A stretch of 64,000 bases of DNA from Mactromeris polynyma (lineage: Eukaryota; Mollusca; Bivalvia; Venerida; Mactridae): positions 8,432,001-8,496,000 of the forward strand of contig JASFXZ010000016.1 in the NCBI GenBank assembly GCA_032209605.1, written 5' to 3'. The stretch's first letter is position 1, and each line of letters begins with the position of its first letter. The notes beneath the pieces were generated by a model, which saw nothing but the letters and a program-made list of their open reading frames with translations, had not been told where the DNA came from and made no database searches. This document shows positions 49,001-55,650 of the stretch, one piece after another. The position numbers and the translations under genes were made by a program.

Positions 49001-51695
49001 CCTAGCACAAATAGCATAATAACATTTAAAAATCTGAGTCAATGTTACCTTTCCAATTGGGGGCTGAGTAATTTCTTCATCCTGCTGAGAGGGACGAGGT
49101 TGATGATGTTGGTCAGGTTTTACAATGTGTTCCGGAGCAGCAGTATCCATCAGCATCTGCTGTTGTAGCTGCATCTCACCATCAATCTGACTTCCTTGAT
49201 GGTTTGATACAGATTGCTCTAACACATACTGTACATTCTGTGGATCTAAGTTCTCTTGTTGTTCAACCAAATGTACTTGTCCCCCAGCAAACTGAACAAT
49301 CTGAACACAATAAACTAATACATAATCATCTATTTATCAGTAATTGTGTTGATATACCCAACAACATTTTAAGAATAAACATGTAAAAAGTATAAAAGCG
49401 TTGACTGATACAATAAGTTTCAAACTAAACTTATGAACACTGTAGTCTGTATGAAGTACATGTGCTAGGATATAAAACATTATGCAAAAAGAGAGAGAAT
49501 AAGTTGCTACAGAGAACGCCACATACATAAGACAGTGCCTCCGCGAACAAACCTCATTAATTCAACAGAATTACATATTTCTTAGTCAATTTTCTTTAGG
49601 GAATAAATGTTACAAATAGAAGAAGTCAGTAGCAGCTTAGTTTAAGTAAAACAAATACCTGTGTTAGCCCCTCCACATTTCCACCGGACACCAAACCGGG
49701 ACCAGCCAGTTGGATAATTGAGGTCCCATCACTGCTTTGTATAAATGGTCCATCAAGGATCTGAATACCATTAGGAAATCCTTCGGTAATGTATATAGGC
49801 TGTGCATTGTCCGACATTTGTACCACTGGTGCCACTGAACCATCCGACACCTGGATCAATAAATTAAAAATATACTCAATTGAGGTTACCTAGGACAAAA
49901 TCTCTCAAAGCTTCCGAGCTATTCTGGTCAGCTTGAAAATACTAACAAGAGTCTCCATTTTGGCTCAATAGAAAATTGGTAAATCCCTTACTGATTTCTT
50001 GTGTATATATATACATTGTAACATCATTGTATCATATTCAAAACCAACAAAAAAAGACCACATAAATACCTCTCCCTTTTTTATGAGAAATCTATACCAT
50101 ACAGAAAAATACCTAGAATTAATGACCAAATATACTATAATATATTATATAATAAGGAAAGTTATCTACAATACCTGTATAACTGTCCCTGCAGCAATTG
50201 CATCTTGAACTTGGAGTATTGGTGCAGAAACATCGGATACATGCACAATTTGATTTCCAACAGACTGATTTCCTGATTGACTGACCAAAAATTTTGCTAA
50301 ATCTGAAAAAATATCATATTTTGCTGATCATTTTGAACTAAAGAATCAACAAGTGAATGACTATTAATAACATTAACAATACATGACCTAACTATCCCAC
50401 AATGGCAATGCTATTATAATAATTTGTTGATCATATTGCAGTACATTAAGGGACAAAAGTGTGCCTAAAGTGGGGTTTAACCCCTAACATCCTAAACACT
50501 GAGCACTCAATGAACTGAGCAATTACAACCGCAGTATAAACTTGCAGCACTTTGTAACGCTCATCCCCTTTCAACATTGCATGCTCATGAACACTGTAAA
50601 TTATGGGGTAAAGTGCGTACCACATGGGACATGAACCAACAACTCCCCTAAAGCATATTCGCACAAGTATAAAGTGGATCTACGACAAAGCCAAATGGAC
50701 CAATGTCAGGGTTCTCACTACTCTCCTTATTAGGCTTTCCAGACTCTGAAATTGCATTGAACTTGAAGGACTGGAAGTTTGCAACTTTTTCCAATAGCAT
50801 GGTTTTGGACTCCTGTTTTCAAATCCTAGCGAGAACCCTGCAATGTTTAACCCCACACCACTATGTACATCTTTATAATATTAATTGTACTTTACCACTA
50901 CTAATTAGAATCTGCAAAATGTAAAGACGTACGTAACTTAACTTTCTTAAGTAATGAATGCTATGCTTAAAGACATTTTAATGGAATAGTATATCACCGA
51001 TACATTAAAGGATAATCATCTGATTCTGAACTCTTCACTTAACTGTCAACTGAACATCTTTATTGTCTTCAAAGTTCAAACTCAAAGAATCAACCTTTCA
51101 CTGGTAATAGTAATGATCATTCTTTGCCTATATGCAAAGAAGTTAGCACATACTAAAATATATTCAATAAAACAGATCTCAGGTCAATATCTGAATATAT
51201 ATGCATGAAATGTATACTGACGATGGAAAATATAAATGAATCCCGTCTACTTTCAGTTTCGCTCTGAACATGTTGTGATGCAAAATGTAGGTCATAATAA
51301 CAAGAATCTGGTGTGAACGATAGAAATCTTGGCAAGAAAATGACAACGACTTTATAGATAAAATATAATGAATTTTCCGAAGATATGACAATATGATAAG
51401 TCCTATTGGACCATAAACAGCAAACAAACATTACCACATGAGACACATAACTGACCAGACAGAAAATGAGTAGGAATACTAGATTCATTCGCGTTTGTGA
51501 AGTCCCACGTATCATTCCGCTTCTTTCCAACGGAGCCGAAGAACCCAAAAATAGCACGGCCAAAACGAAACGTGCACAGCACTCCTAAAGCCATAACTTA
51601 GCAGTCTGAGAAAACAAACATCAAAAATACAATAAACCCATACCAGAAACGTTTTCGATCGGAACTTCACACGTTTGGTGCGCTTCAATCGACAT
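22987..51695 (-). CDS. ZNF236: ZNF236 orthologue: 29-finger C2H2 nuclear protein, 28 coding exons
   Basis: I assembled this gene by eye. All exons have AG acceptors and GT donors and all phases agree, giving 1,915 codons plus TGA; as I recall, human ZNF236 is about 1,845 residues with about 30 fingers. Coding exons, high to low: 51695-51644, 50302-50175, 49850-49659, 49300-49049, 48719-48420, 47922-47786, 47417-47290, 47011-46851, 46003-45884, 45300-45184, 44680-44522, 43227-42969, 38912-38733, 37576-37430, 36800-36551, 36118-36061, 35595-35389, 34973-34851, 34007-33793, 33483-33332, 33008-32751, 31960-31773, 30759-29737, 29191-29059, 28414-28308, 26723-26517, 25093-24925, 23312-22987. The start ATG ([12 protein letters not shown]) follows an A-rich context. 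Finger clusters alternate with Gln/Asn-rich and acidic linkers. C2H2 tandem arrays of this type bind nucleic acid in the nucleus; the specific targets are unknown to me. The paralogous alternative ZNF341 is less likely because of the length, the finger count and the end-matching A modules. Confidence 0.92.
23455..23653. repeat. 10-bp microsatellite (acatacaaat), about 20 copies
   Basis: An almost pure run of 'acatacaaat' with interspersed 'acatacatat' variants in the last znf236 intron. No frame contains a stop on either strand, so long spurious Tyr/Ile/His or Tyr/Val/Cys frames appear here; they are not genes. Confidence 0.95.
26517..29191 (-). CDS. ZNF236: znf236 exons 24-26: acidic linker (residues 1603-1751)
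   Basis: Three small exons encode Gln- and Glu/Asp-rich sequence, including a [10 protein letters not shown] run in exon 26. Exon 26 ends inside finger 26 after its first cysteine (LFIC, H). The intron between exons 25 and 26 holds an 1.1-kb minisatellite. Confidence 0.88.
27032..28166. repeat. Minisatellite with two unit types: 6 x 56 bp then 12 x 65 bp
   Basis: Units start 'ctataaatgctgg' at 27032, 27088, 27144, 27200, 27256 and 27312 (56-bp step), then 'ctataaatcaatctgtacatgg' from 27368 to 28148 (65-bp step), with a 19-base partial at the end. The two types differ only by 'gc' plus 'tgg' against a longer 'caatctgtacatgg'. Copies are nearly identical, implying recent expansion. The array lies in the znf236 intron between exons 26 and 25. 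Confidence 0.97.
28694..28869. mobile_element. Pogo/mariner-type MITE, family P, copy 2
   Basis: Ends CAGTCGGACCTCG and TCTCGACTG, flanked by TA on both sides. The interior matches copy 1 ('tggtttcgaatagcccattt', 'gacctgatacttattt'). It lies in a znf236 intron. Confidence 0.85.
28877..28960. mobile_element. Short hairpin element
   Basis: An 84-bp palindrome whose 24-bp arms are inverted with about three mismatches ('atattgagggttcag' against 'ctgaaccctcgatat'), with an inner arm pair 'aactcctat' and 'ataggagt'. It begins 8 bp from the neighbouring family P MITE. The tail of the 73-bp array at 12785-12857 is a diverged relative. Confidence 0.75.
29737..31960 (-). CDS. ZNF236: znf236 exons 22-23: acidic/basic linker and fingers 22-25, module B' (residues 1199-1602)
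   Basis: Exon 22 encodes [13 protein letters not shown] and a basic KKPRTR stretch. Exon 23, the largest at 1,023 bases, holds fingers 22-25 ([68 protein letters not shown]), then a basic SLRKKRNSQ and a long Gln/Asn/Ile-rich tail. Unlike module B, no intron separates the third and fourth finger here. Confidence 0.93.
31136..31387. mobile_element. MITE family M, copy A (diverged)
   Basis: Ends resemble 'attcacaaacactttaag' at the left and, inverted, 'gtttatgaataaggtcc' at the right. Internal blocks 'ctaaatttgcaaaa', 'attttgtctgaat' and 'aaagtctaagtctgag' match the copy at 38450. It lies in the intron between znf236 exons 22 and 23. Confidence 0.7.
32457..32674. mobile_element. CAGGG-family MITE in a znf236 intron
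   Basis: Inverted ends CAGGGATTTCCCT and AGGGAAAACCCTG, with near-identical flanks (gaggta and aaggta) consistent with a 5-6-bp target duplication. It ends 76 bp from the exon 21 donor. Confidence 0.65.
32751..33483 (-). CDS. ZNF236: znf236 exons 20-21: fingers 18-21, module C' (residues 1062-1198)
   Basis: Finger 18 ([17 protein letters not shown]) has the same recognition helix as finger 14. Exon 21 carries fingers 19-21 ([51 protein letters not shown]). Exon borders and phase equal those of module C, supporting duplication of a two-exon unit. Confidence 0.93.
33793..36118 (-). CDS. ZNF236: znf236 exons 16-19: Gln/Asn-rich linker (residues 861-1061)
   Basis: A finger-free region with many Gln, Asn and Thr residues, including [10 protein letters not shown] (exon 18) and a QQQQQ run formed across the exon 18/19 junction. 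Such composition is typical of transcriptional activation regions; that role is inferred. Exon 16 is only 58 bases. Confidence 0.88.
34608..34774. mobile_element. Pogo/mariner-type MITE, family P, copy 3
   Basis: The ends are decayed (CAATTGGACCTTG and CGAGGTCTGTG), but the interior ('ggttccgaatagcccatttc', 'gaagatacatcgggacctga') clearly matches copies 1 and 2, with TA on both sides. It ends 76 bp from the exon 18 donor. Confidence 0.8.
36551..37576 (-). CDS. ZNF236: znf236 exons 14-15: fingers 14-17, module C (residues 728-860)
   Basis: Exon 14 encodes finger 14 ([17 protein letters not shown]) and ends in HTG, phase 1. Exon 15 encodes fingers 15-17 ([24 protein letters not shown]), the last with Cys at the helix Leu position. 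The one-plus-three finger split across a phase-1 intron is repeated exactly in exons 20-21. A MITE ends 20 bp upstream of the exon 14 acceptor. Confidence 0.93.
37597..37818. mobile_element. Mariner-type MITE beside the exon 14 splice acceptor
   Basis: A 222-bp unit with 22-bp inverted ends differing at one base (CAGGGCGTTAAAAAAGTTTG against CAAACTTTTTTAACACCCTG), flanked by TA (37595-37596 and 37819-37820). On the transcribed strand its right-hand end, in gene direction, lies 20 bp upstream of exon 14. Confidence 0.9.
38354..38449. mobile_element. MITE family M, copy B (internally deleted)
   Basis: About 96 bp: it keeps the left end ('ggcccatattcacaaacatt', 'ttaagactgaa') and a right end ('aaagtctgagttttagtctt') but lacks most of the interior found in copy C, which follows immediately. 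Confidence 0.65.
38450..38709. mobile_element. MITE family M, copy C
   Basis: About 260 bp with inverted ends of roughly 38 bp ('ggggccgtattcac' with 'ttttaagactgaat' at the left; 'attcagtcttaaatcg' with 'gtgaatacgggccc' at the right). It ends about 24 bp before the exon 13 donor on the gene's strand. The superfamily is uncertain because no clean target duplication was found. Confidence 0.75.
38733..43227 (-). CDS. ZNF236: znf236 exons 12-13: fingers 10-13, module B (residues 583-728)
   Basis: Fingers begin [51 protein letters not shown] and [18 protein letters not shown] 4-kb phase-1 intron divides fingers 12 and 13 in the HTG|xKPF linker. The fourth finger has Arg instead of Leu at the helix core position, as do or nearly do the fourth fingers of the other tetrads. 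The first three helices are almost identical to those of fingers 22-24. Confidence 0.93.
39368..39534. mobile_element. Possible hAT-like MITE (degraded)
   Basis: Left end CAAGGGTGTCACTAA and inverted right end resembling CAGGGATGTCAATAA are similar to hAT termini. No clear target duplication, so tentative. Confidence 0.35.
40790..41045 (-). mobile_element. tRNA-derived SINE
   Basis: On the minus strand the head reads 'aggtgggtagagttctca', a good A-box context, followed about 30 bases on by 'gggtatggacccctgctg', a B-box-like stem. The remaining ~190 bases form the body. It lies in the 4-kb intron between znf236 exons 12 and 13. Confidence 0.5.
41972..42336. mobile_element. CAGGG-family element (degraded)
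   Basis: Left end CAGGGCTTTTCTAGG and right end AAGAAAAGCCATG are inverted with mismatches. Interior 'ttgggaa' and 'gggaaacttgg' blocks are also symmetrical. No exact target duplication was seen. Confidence 0.45.
44522..45300 (-). CDS. ZNF236: znf236 exons 10-11: linker (residues 491-582)
   Basis: A finger-free linker: exon 10 is acidic/Gln-rich ([18 protein letters not shown] onward) and exon 11 ends in a basic stretch ([10 protein letters not shown]) just before module B. The exon 10 donor (ca|gttagt) is weaker than the others, but phase requires it. A partial intronic duplication copies the exon 11 acceptor 93 bp upstream. Confidence 0.85.
44681..44862. repeat. 93-bp tandem duplication next to znf236 exon 11
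   Basis: The segment from 'tcagacacctataat' through 'ctcctaaacta' occurs twice with a 93-bp offset (starting about 44673 and 44766) and only a handful of differences. It includes the first bases of exon 11 and its 3' splice site. Confidence 0.9.
45430..46015 (-). repeat. ~315-bp tandem duplication containing znf236 exon 9 and part of its intron
   Basis: 45430-45690 and 45748-46015 align over shared blocks: 'ttttgaccc', 'gtctgaacacta', 'gaaacaaatatcaa', 'ggaagaaagtttaagaac', 'gtggaatctgctta', 'acatggacactc', 'tcacattta', and 'ttcatttgtgat' with 'gtgtgaac'. The high-coordinate copy contains the functional exon 9; the low-coordinate copy is decayed. Confidence 0.88.
45568..45675 (-). pseudogene. 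Decayed duplicate of znf236 exon 9 (pseudo-exon)
   Basis: The copy keeps the splice acceptor (cttacag) and the reading KCDECPCI of finger 9. It then lost about 17 bases that encode FKKLG and runs into adjacent stops (TGA, TAG). The final 'ctcacgaatataagcag' still matches exon 9. Inclusion would truncate the protein, so it is presumably skipped. Confidence 0.85.
45884..48719 (-). CDS. ZNF236: znf236 exons 5-9: fingers 1-9 (residues 209-490)
   Basis: Exon 5 holds fingers 1-3 and the first half of finger 4 ([11 protein letters not shown]); exon 6 completes finger 4 and adds finger 5 (CRQCNASF). Exon 7 carries finger 6 ([17 protein letters not shown]), exon 8 finger 7 ([17 protein letters not shown]) and most of finger 8 ([17 protein letters not shown]), and exon 9 the end of finger 8 plus finger 9 ([17 protein letters not shown]). 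Fingers 4 and 8 are each split by a phase-0 intron. Fingers 5-8 form module A, which closely resembles fingers 26-29. Confidence 0.93.
47990..48060 (+). mobile_element. Possible tRNA-like SINE head
   Basis: 'gagtggtagagtaatta' resembles an A box and 'aggtcaaagatttaatca' a decayed B box about 30 bases on. Tentative. Confidence 0.25.
49049..51695 (-). CDS. ZNF236: znf236 exons 1-4: N-terminal finger-free region (residues 1-208)
   Basis: The region encodes repeated short 'QV(S)D.SAP' patterns: [16 protein letters not shown] (exon 2) and [14 protein letters not shown] (exon 3), then a Gln/Pro-rich part (exon 4). Similar hydrophobic IQV motifs recur in the later Q-rich linkers. Exon 1 ends in phase 1 and exons 2-4 in phase 0. 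No finger or membrane segment is present. It probably acts as a transcriptional effector or protein-contact region, by inference from composition only. Confidence 0.88.
50440..50535 (-). mobile_element. tRNA-derived SINE fragment
   Basis: On the minus strand 'attgctcagttcattgag' followed by 'aggggttaaacccc' gives the D-arm/A-box and T-arm/B-box spacing of a tRNA. The remainder is diverged. It lies in the first znf236 intron. Confidence 0.45.
50707..50840. mobile_element. CAGGG-family MITE with perfect 6-bp target duplication
   Basis: A 134-bp unit with perfect 10-bp inverted ends (CAGGGTTCTC and GAGAACCCTG) between identical CAATGT hexamers (50701-50706 and 50841-50846). It lies in the first znf236 intron. 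Confidence 0.85.
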
Positions 51696-51830
51696 TTTTC
51701 ATTTTTCTAGTTAAAACAAAATGGCGGTCACTGCGTTGAACGAAACCGAGGCTCAGGGATGCACTAAAGTCCCGGATGTGAGCAGACGATTTGTGAAACG
51801 TGCCTTGATCCGGAGAATGTTAACGTTGGT
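51600..51830. promoter_or_regulatory. Probable bidirectional promoter between znf236 and the downstream plus-strand gene
   Basis: The znf236 start codon (51695-51693, minus) is only 26 bp from a plus-strand 'aaaatggcggtc' (51717-51728). That motif matches the YY1/TISU-type promoter element AAnATGGCGGC. The area is unusually rich in CpG for this window and includes an ETS-like ccggat (51773-51778). A consensus-like donor (ttg|gtaatt, GT at 51829-51830) could end a first exon of the plus-strand gene. No transcript evidence is available here. Confidence 0.5.
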
Positions 51831-53824
51831 AATTCAAATTCCTCTCAATTATTTTATTGTTAATTAATGTTATCCAACCAAATGAATTCACCCGCAATGT
51901 TGCATGCATCTACATATTTACCAAGAAATACAAACCGCATTTTCGTAGTCATGTAATTAAACCTTTTATTTACACTCTATCATGTCTATATGTTTTGTTG
52001 TTGTTGTCGTCAGCTAAGTGAAGTGCAGTGTTGATGTGATCTGTGATCTTTTAAATATGAATAAAAGATCTACCTATTAATGAGAATAGCCTTCAGGATA
52101 AATGATTAGGATAAGAAAAGGCAGTTATTTTTTAACCGCAAAAATACAAAGTCGTAAAGTTCTAGAGCTATAGACGGAAAAAAGAGAGCAAGTATGAATA
52201 TTTCATGAAAGACGGTCTAGGTGCTGTCAATAAAATCCAGGCCAATAAGTAGGAAAAAGACATTGGAGTAACATTTGATGAGTATCTTAAGTTTGACAAA
52301 CATAATTATGATATATAAAAAGACATATCCTTGGAAAATGTGCAATGCCAATGGTGATCGACAAGAATGATAACATCAAATTATCAGGTTCCCCATGTAG
52401 TGTAAGACTTGGAGCAAAGTAGCCATATATCGACACCTTAAGCTCCAAACTCTCATACAAAATTAATTTAAGCTGATATTCCAACGTTGTCTATATGATT
52501 TTGTAACGCATGTTTTCGCATGGTTGTTTTCATTGGTTATTATATTCTGTAGTATGCTTAATGGAAAATATATATAAACCAATCAAATCATGTATAACAT
52601 GTACTCATACAGGTTGCATTTACCAACACCGAATCCTTTTAGCGACACCTACCTAATTTGTTAAAAAATAACTTGGAAAACTTAACCTAATAACTGCATA
52701 CAACACTCAAATAATTAATACAGCTATATATATATTATAATCTAAATATGACATTTAGTATATGAAAATATATAATTATTGATTAGTGACAGTTATTAGG
52801 GCAAGTGTTTATATTTAAACTTTTCCCAAAAATAGCGCATATATAAACAATCGCTGTGAGGTAAAGATGTTCACCACAGGTGACTTCACTATAAATATGC
52901 ACTCCAACCCAATTTACAGACACCCGGCAACGTTCCAATTTGCTTCACTAGTAACGTCTCATTCAGGCTCGGTCATACTAAGAATTAAGCTGATCAATGA
53001 AAATATTTCAATGACTTCAGTGTACAGAGTAACTTTCAAATATTTCATCATCTTTCATTTTTGCCGCTGCTATTCATGATGAAAAGTGTCGATATCAAAT
53101 TCCAATCTGTGTGACAGGAGTGCGGGTATAGCTTTGAAAATCAAAGGGATTAAATTTTAAAAAACTGGTAAGTGGCCTTGCCAATCAACAAATTGTATAG
53201 ATCACCCAGTGTTTTATTGCTTACTTTGTTTTGACAGTTGTCTGGGGTGATACTCTTGATTTTTACAAGCAGTTAACAAAAAGGTGACAGGAAATTTGAT
53301 TAGTGCAGTTAGGGCAAATGTAGGTAAGGGGTTAGGGGTCCATGTAATTAAAATTTTACCCAATATGTTCAAACCTCCGGGTATTAAGCAGAAATTGTGC
53401 AATGCGTGTTAACATTATTTGAGTGTCGATAATAGGAGATCATGTCTGAACATCGAAACCTAATACCGACACTCTTGCCATATTGTAAAATGAAGTCTGT
53501 GGACGATGTATCCTATATTAACATATTTAAAATTATGTTTTCGAGTGTAAGAAAGTATTTAGAAGAAACAATGAATGTTCAAGTATGATGAACAAAGCAC
53601 TCGTCTTATTTAAGCCGATAAATTATTCGGTTACTTTGTTTTGAAATTAGTTCTTTTTCCCCGTTAGATAAAAATGGCGAATGATGCGATGTGTATGATG
53701 TATACAAAGCGCGCAATCATATGACGTATATTTTTTAATTTAAATCAATTAAGAATAGATGTTTTGGGGAGGTGTCGATAATAAAACCCTGTTGACATTA
53801 TGCTACTTTGCTCTATGCATGTTA
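51831..53824 (+). other. Presumed first intron of the plus-strand gene, left part
   Basis: AT-rich, with no supported exon. Short open frames here show no coding character. Confidence 0.4.
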
Positions 53825-54708
53825 AACCCCTGTCACACTAGGGCTGCGTTCCCACGGCGTCCAAGAAAAATCCAGAACACCGATCTGCGCGCAGTGGAAT
53901 CGCAAGCATCGCCGCGGCAACGCAGTGGCATTTCCAGTGAATGCGGTGGGATCGCAAAGAATGCCGAGCGACGCGCCGCTTTGAGCATGCCCAAAACAAA
54001 CGCCGTTGCTCGGCGTTCTGATTATAGCACAGTGGGAGTGCCGTGAGGTCGCCGTAGCAGCGCAGTTAGGTCTCCTGCAATGCCACAGGATCACCGCGGG
54101 CGCGAACAGAGGTCGCAGTGCGAACGCAATGGTTATCGGTGGCGCTTGCACGGCGATCGTACGGCGTTCTCTGAGATGACACTTCGTCTCTACCCCGCTT
54201 ATACGGCGCATCTACAGCGCTTACATGGAGTTTTATTTTTCTTACAACGATTATACGGAGCCGCCACGGCGATCATTGTGCTCCTAATGCGCTTCTACCG
54301 CGTCAATCGGCATTTGCATGACAATGAACCAACCCAACAAAATAGTATAAAGGATTGATGGAGATATCGTTTTTATAGGTAGTGCAAAACAACACGCCGT
54401 CAGCGCAGTGTGAGCGCCGTGAAAGCGCAGCGCACATGCAGTGCGCGCGCCGTGACAACTCTATGCATGCAGTGGAAGCGCCGTGAGAGCGCCATGAGAG
54501 CGCAGACATTCGCGAACTAGAACTCCATCGGAACGCGGTAGAACGAACACCATGGAGCTCCGTAGAAACGCCAAGGTTGCCGTGAGAACGCCGTGACATC
54601 GCCATCTTCATGAAAAATATCAATTTTTCCTGCGATCTCACGGCACTCTGGGAAATTTAACAACGCCGTGCAATCGCAGTGGCAACGCGGCTAGGTGTGA
54701 CAGGGGTT
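53825..54708. mobile_element. GC-rich PIF/Harbinger-like MITE, 884 bp
   Basis: The ends are inverted over about 26 bp with few differences (AACCCCTGTCACACTAGG at the left, the reverse CTAGGTGTGACAGGGGTT at the right) and flanked by TTA on both sides (53822-53824 and 54709-54711). A 3-bp TWA duplication points to PIF/Harbinger. The interior is strikingly GC- and CpG-rich compared with its surroundings and is built of degenerate 'gcgccgtga' and 'gcgcagtg' words. It has no transposase; frames that appear in it are spurious. Confidence 0.9.
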
Positions 54709-54711
54709 TTA

Positions 54712-55650
54712 GGGCTGCCCACTATTGGAATACAGAAGGGTAAGAACTGATATAATTCAGTGATACAAAATCTGAAATCACACTGACCATGTTGAAAATA
54801 ACGACATGTTTGTCTAAAAGTGTTAAAAATTAAATTCCTATAGATCCAGTTTCAGGGTGATATATCTGGAGTAATTTACCAGAATCAGTTGTTAATGCAC
54901 CCACAATGAACTGCTTCAGAATTATGGGGTATCTCTTATAAGTTTGATGCTATCTGTTATAAATGACAGGAGTGTACTAACAAAATAATGCAACAGAAGA
55001 AAAACTTTTTTTTTGCACTTTCTTTCAAATATTTTACAATTAAATAATGCTGACATTATCATTTCTTTTTTACCAAAAATTCGTATCAGGCCTTTTTTTT
55101 AAACAAAAAGTCAAAAAATGAAGAAAAACACCCTTAAGCAGACGTCAATCTCAGCATGTGCTTGCTGTAGATCATACAGAAGCTTTCTTGTCAATTCGAC
55201 CCCCTATTGGTTACTTGAATTATGTCAAGGCCCTTTAAACATATTGTCTTAATTTAGTCAATTTTGTATCTGCTGTCCAGCAGCCTCTCTCATAAATACC
55301 CCTATTTTTTTGTGTCACAGCATAAAAAACACTCCCATACACATGCAGATGCAGACCTCCATCATTCCAAGTTCAGTTTGGAATTTACGAAGGTTGTAAA
55401 ACACCAACAAATATGGAAAACACATAGACAACTTTCATAATTTGATCCATTTCTTTCTTTTTTTCATGCGTGGGAAGTATTCCTTAATCGACTAATCCAA
55501 TGGTCAGATAACAATTTGTCAAAACTTTATTTTACTTGCCCTGGATGTCTAGCAAGTGGCTTAAATCACACAGTTAAGATTTTGATGGAGCCTTGTGAAC
55601 TTTTGGAACATAAAAAACTAATATTTTACTCACACTTTTTTTCTTTTCAG
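54712..55650 (+). other. Presumed first intron of the plus-strand gene, right part
   Basis: AT-rich and non-coding. It ends in a long pyrimidine tract (tttttttcttttcag), an excellent 3' splice site at 55649-55650. Confidence 0.6.

Noticed and set aside
52867..53079. Plus-strand 70-codon frame in the presumed first intron
   Set aside because: No splice signals that fit, no recognisable motifs and no codon bias visible.
53759..54641. Arg/Ala-rich open frames on both strands
   Set aside because: They lie inside the GC-rich MITE, where stops are rare by composition; no start context, homology or splice support.
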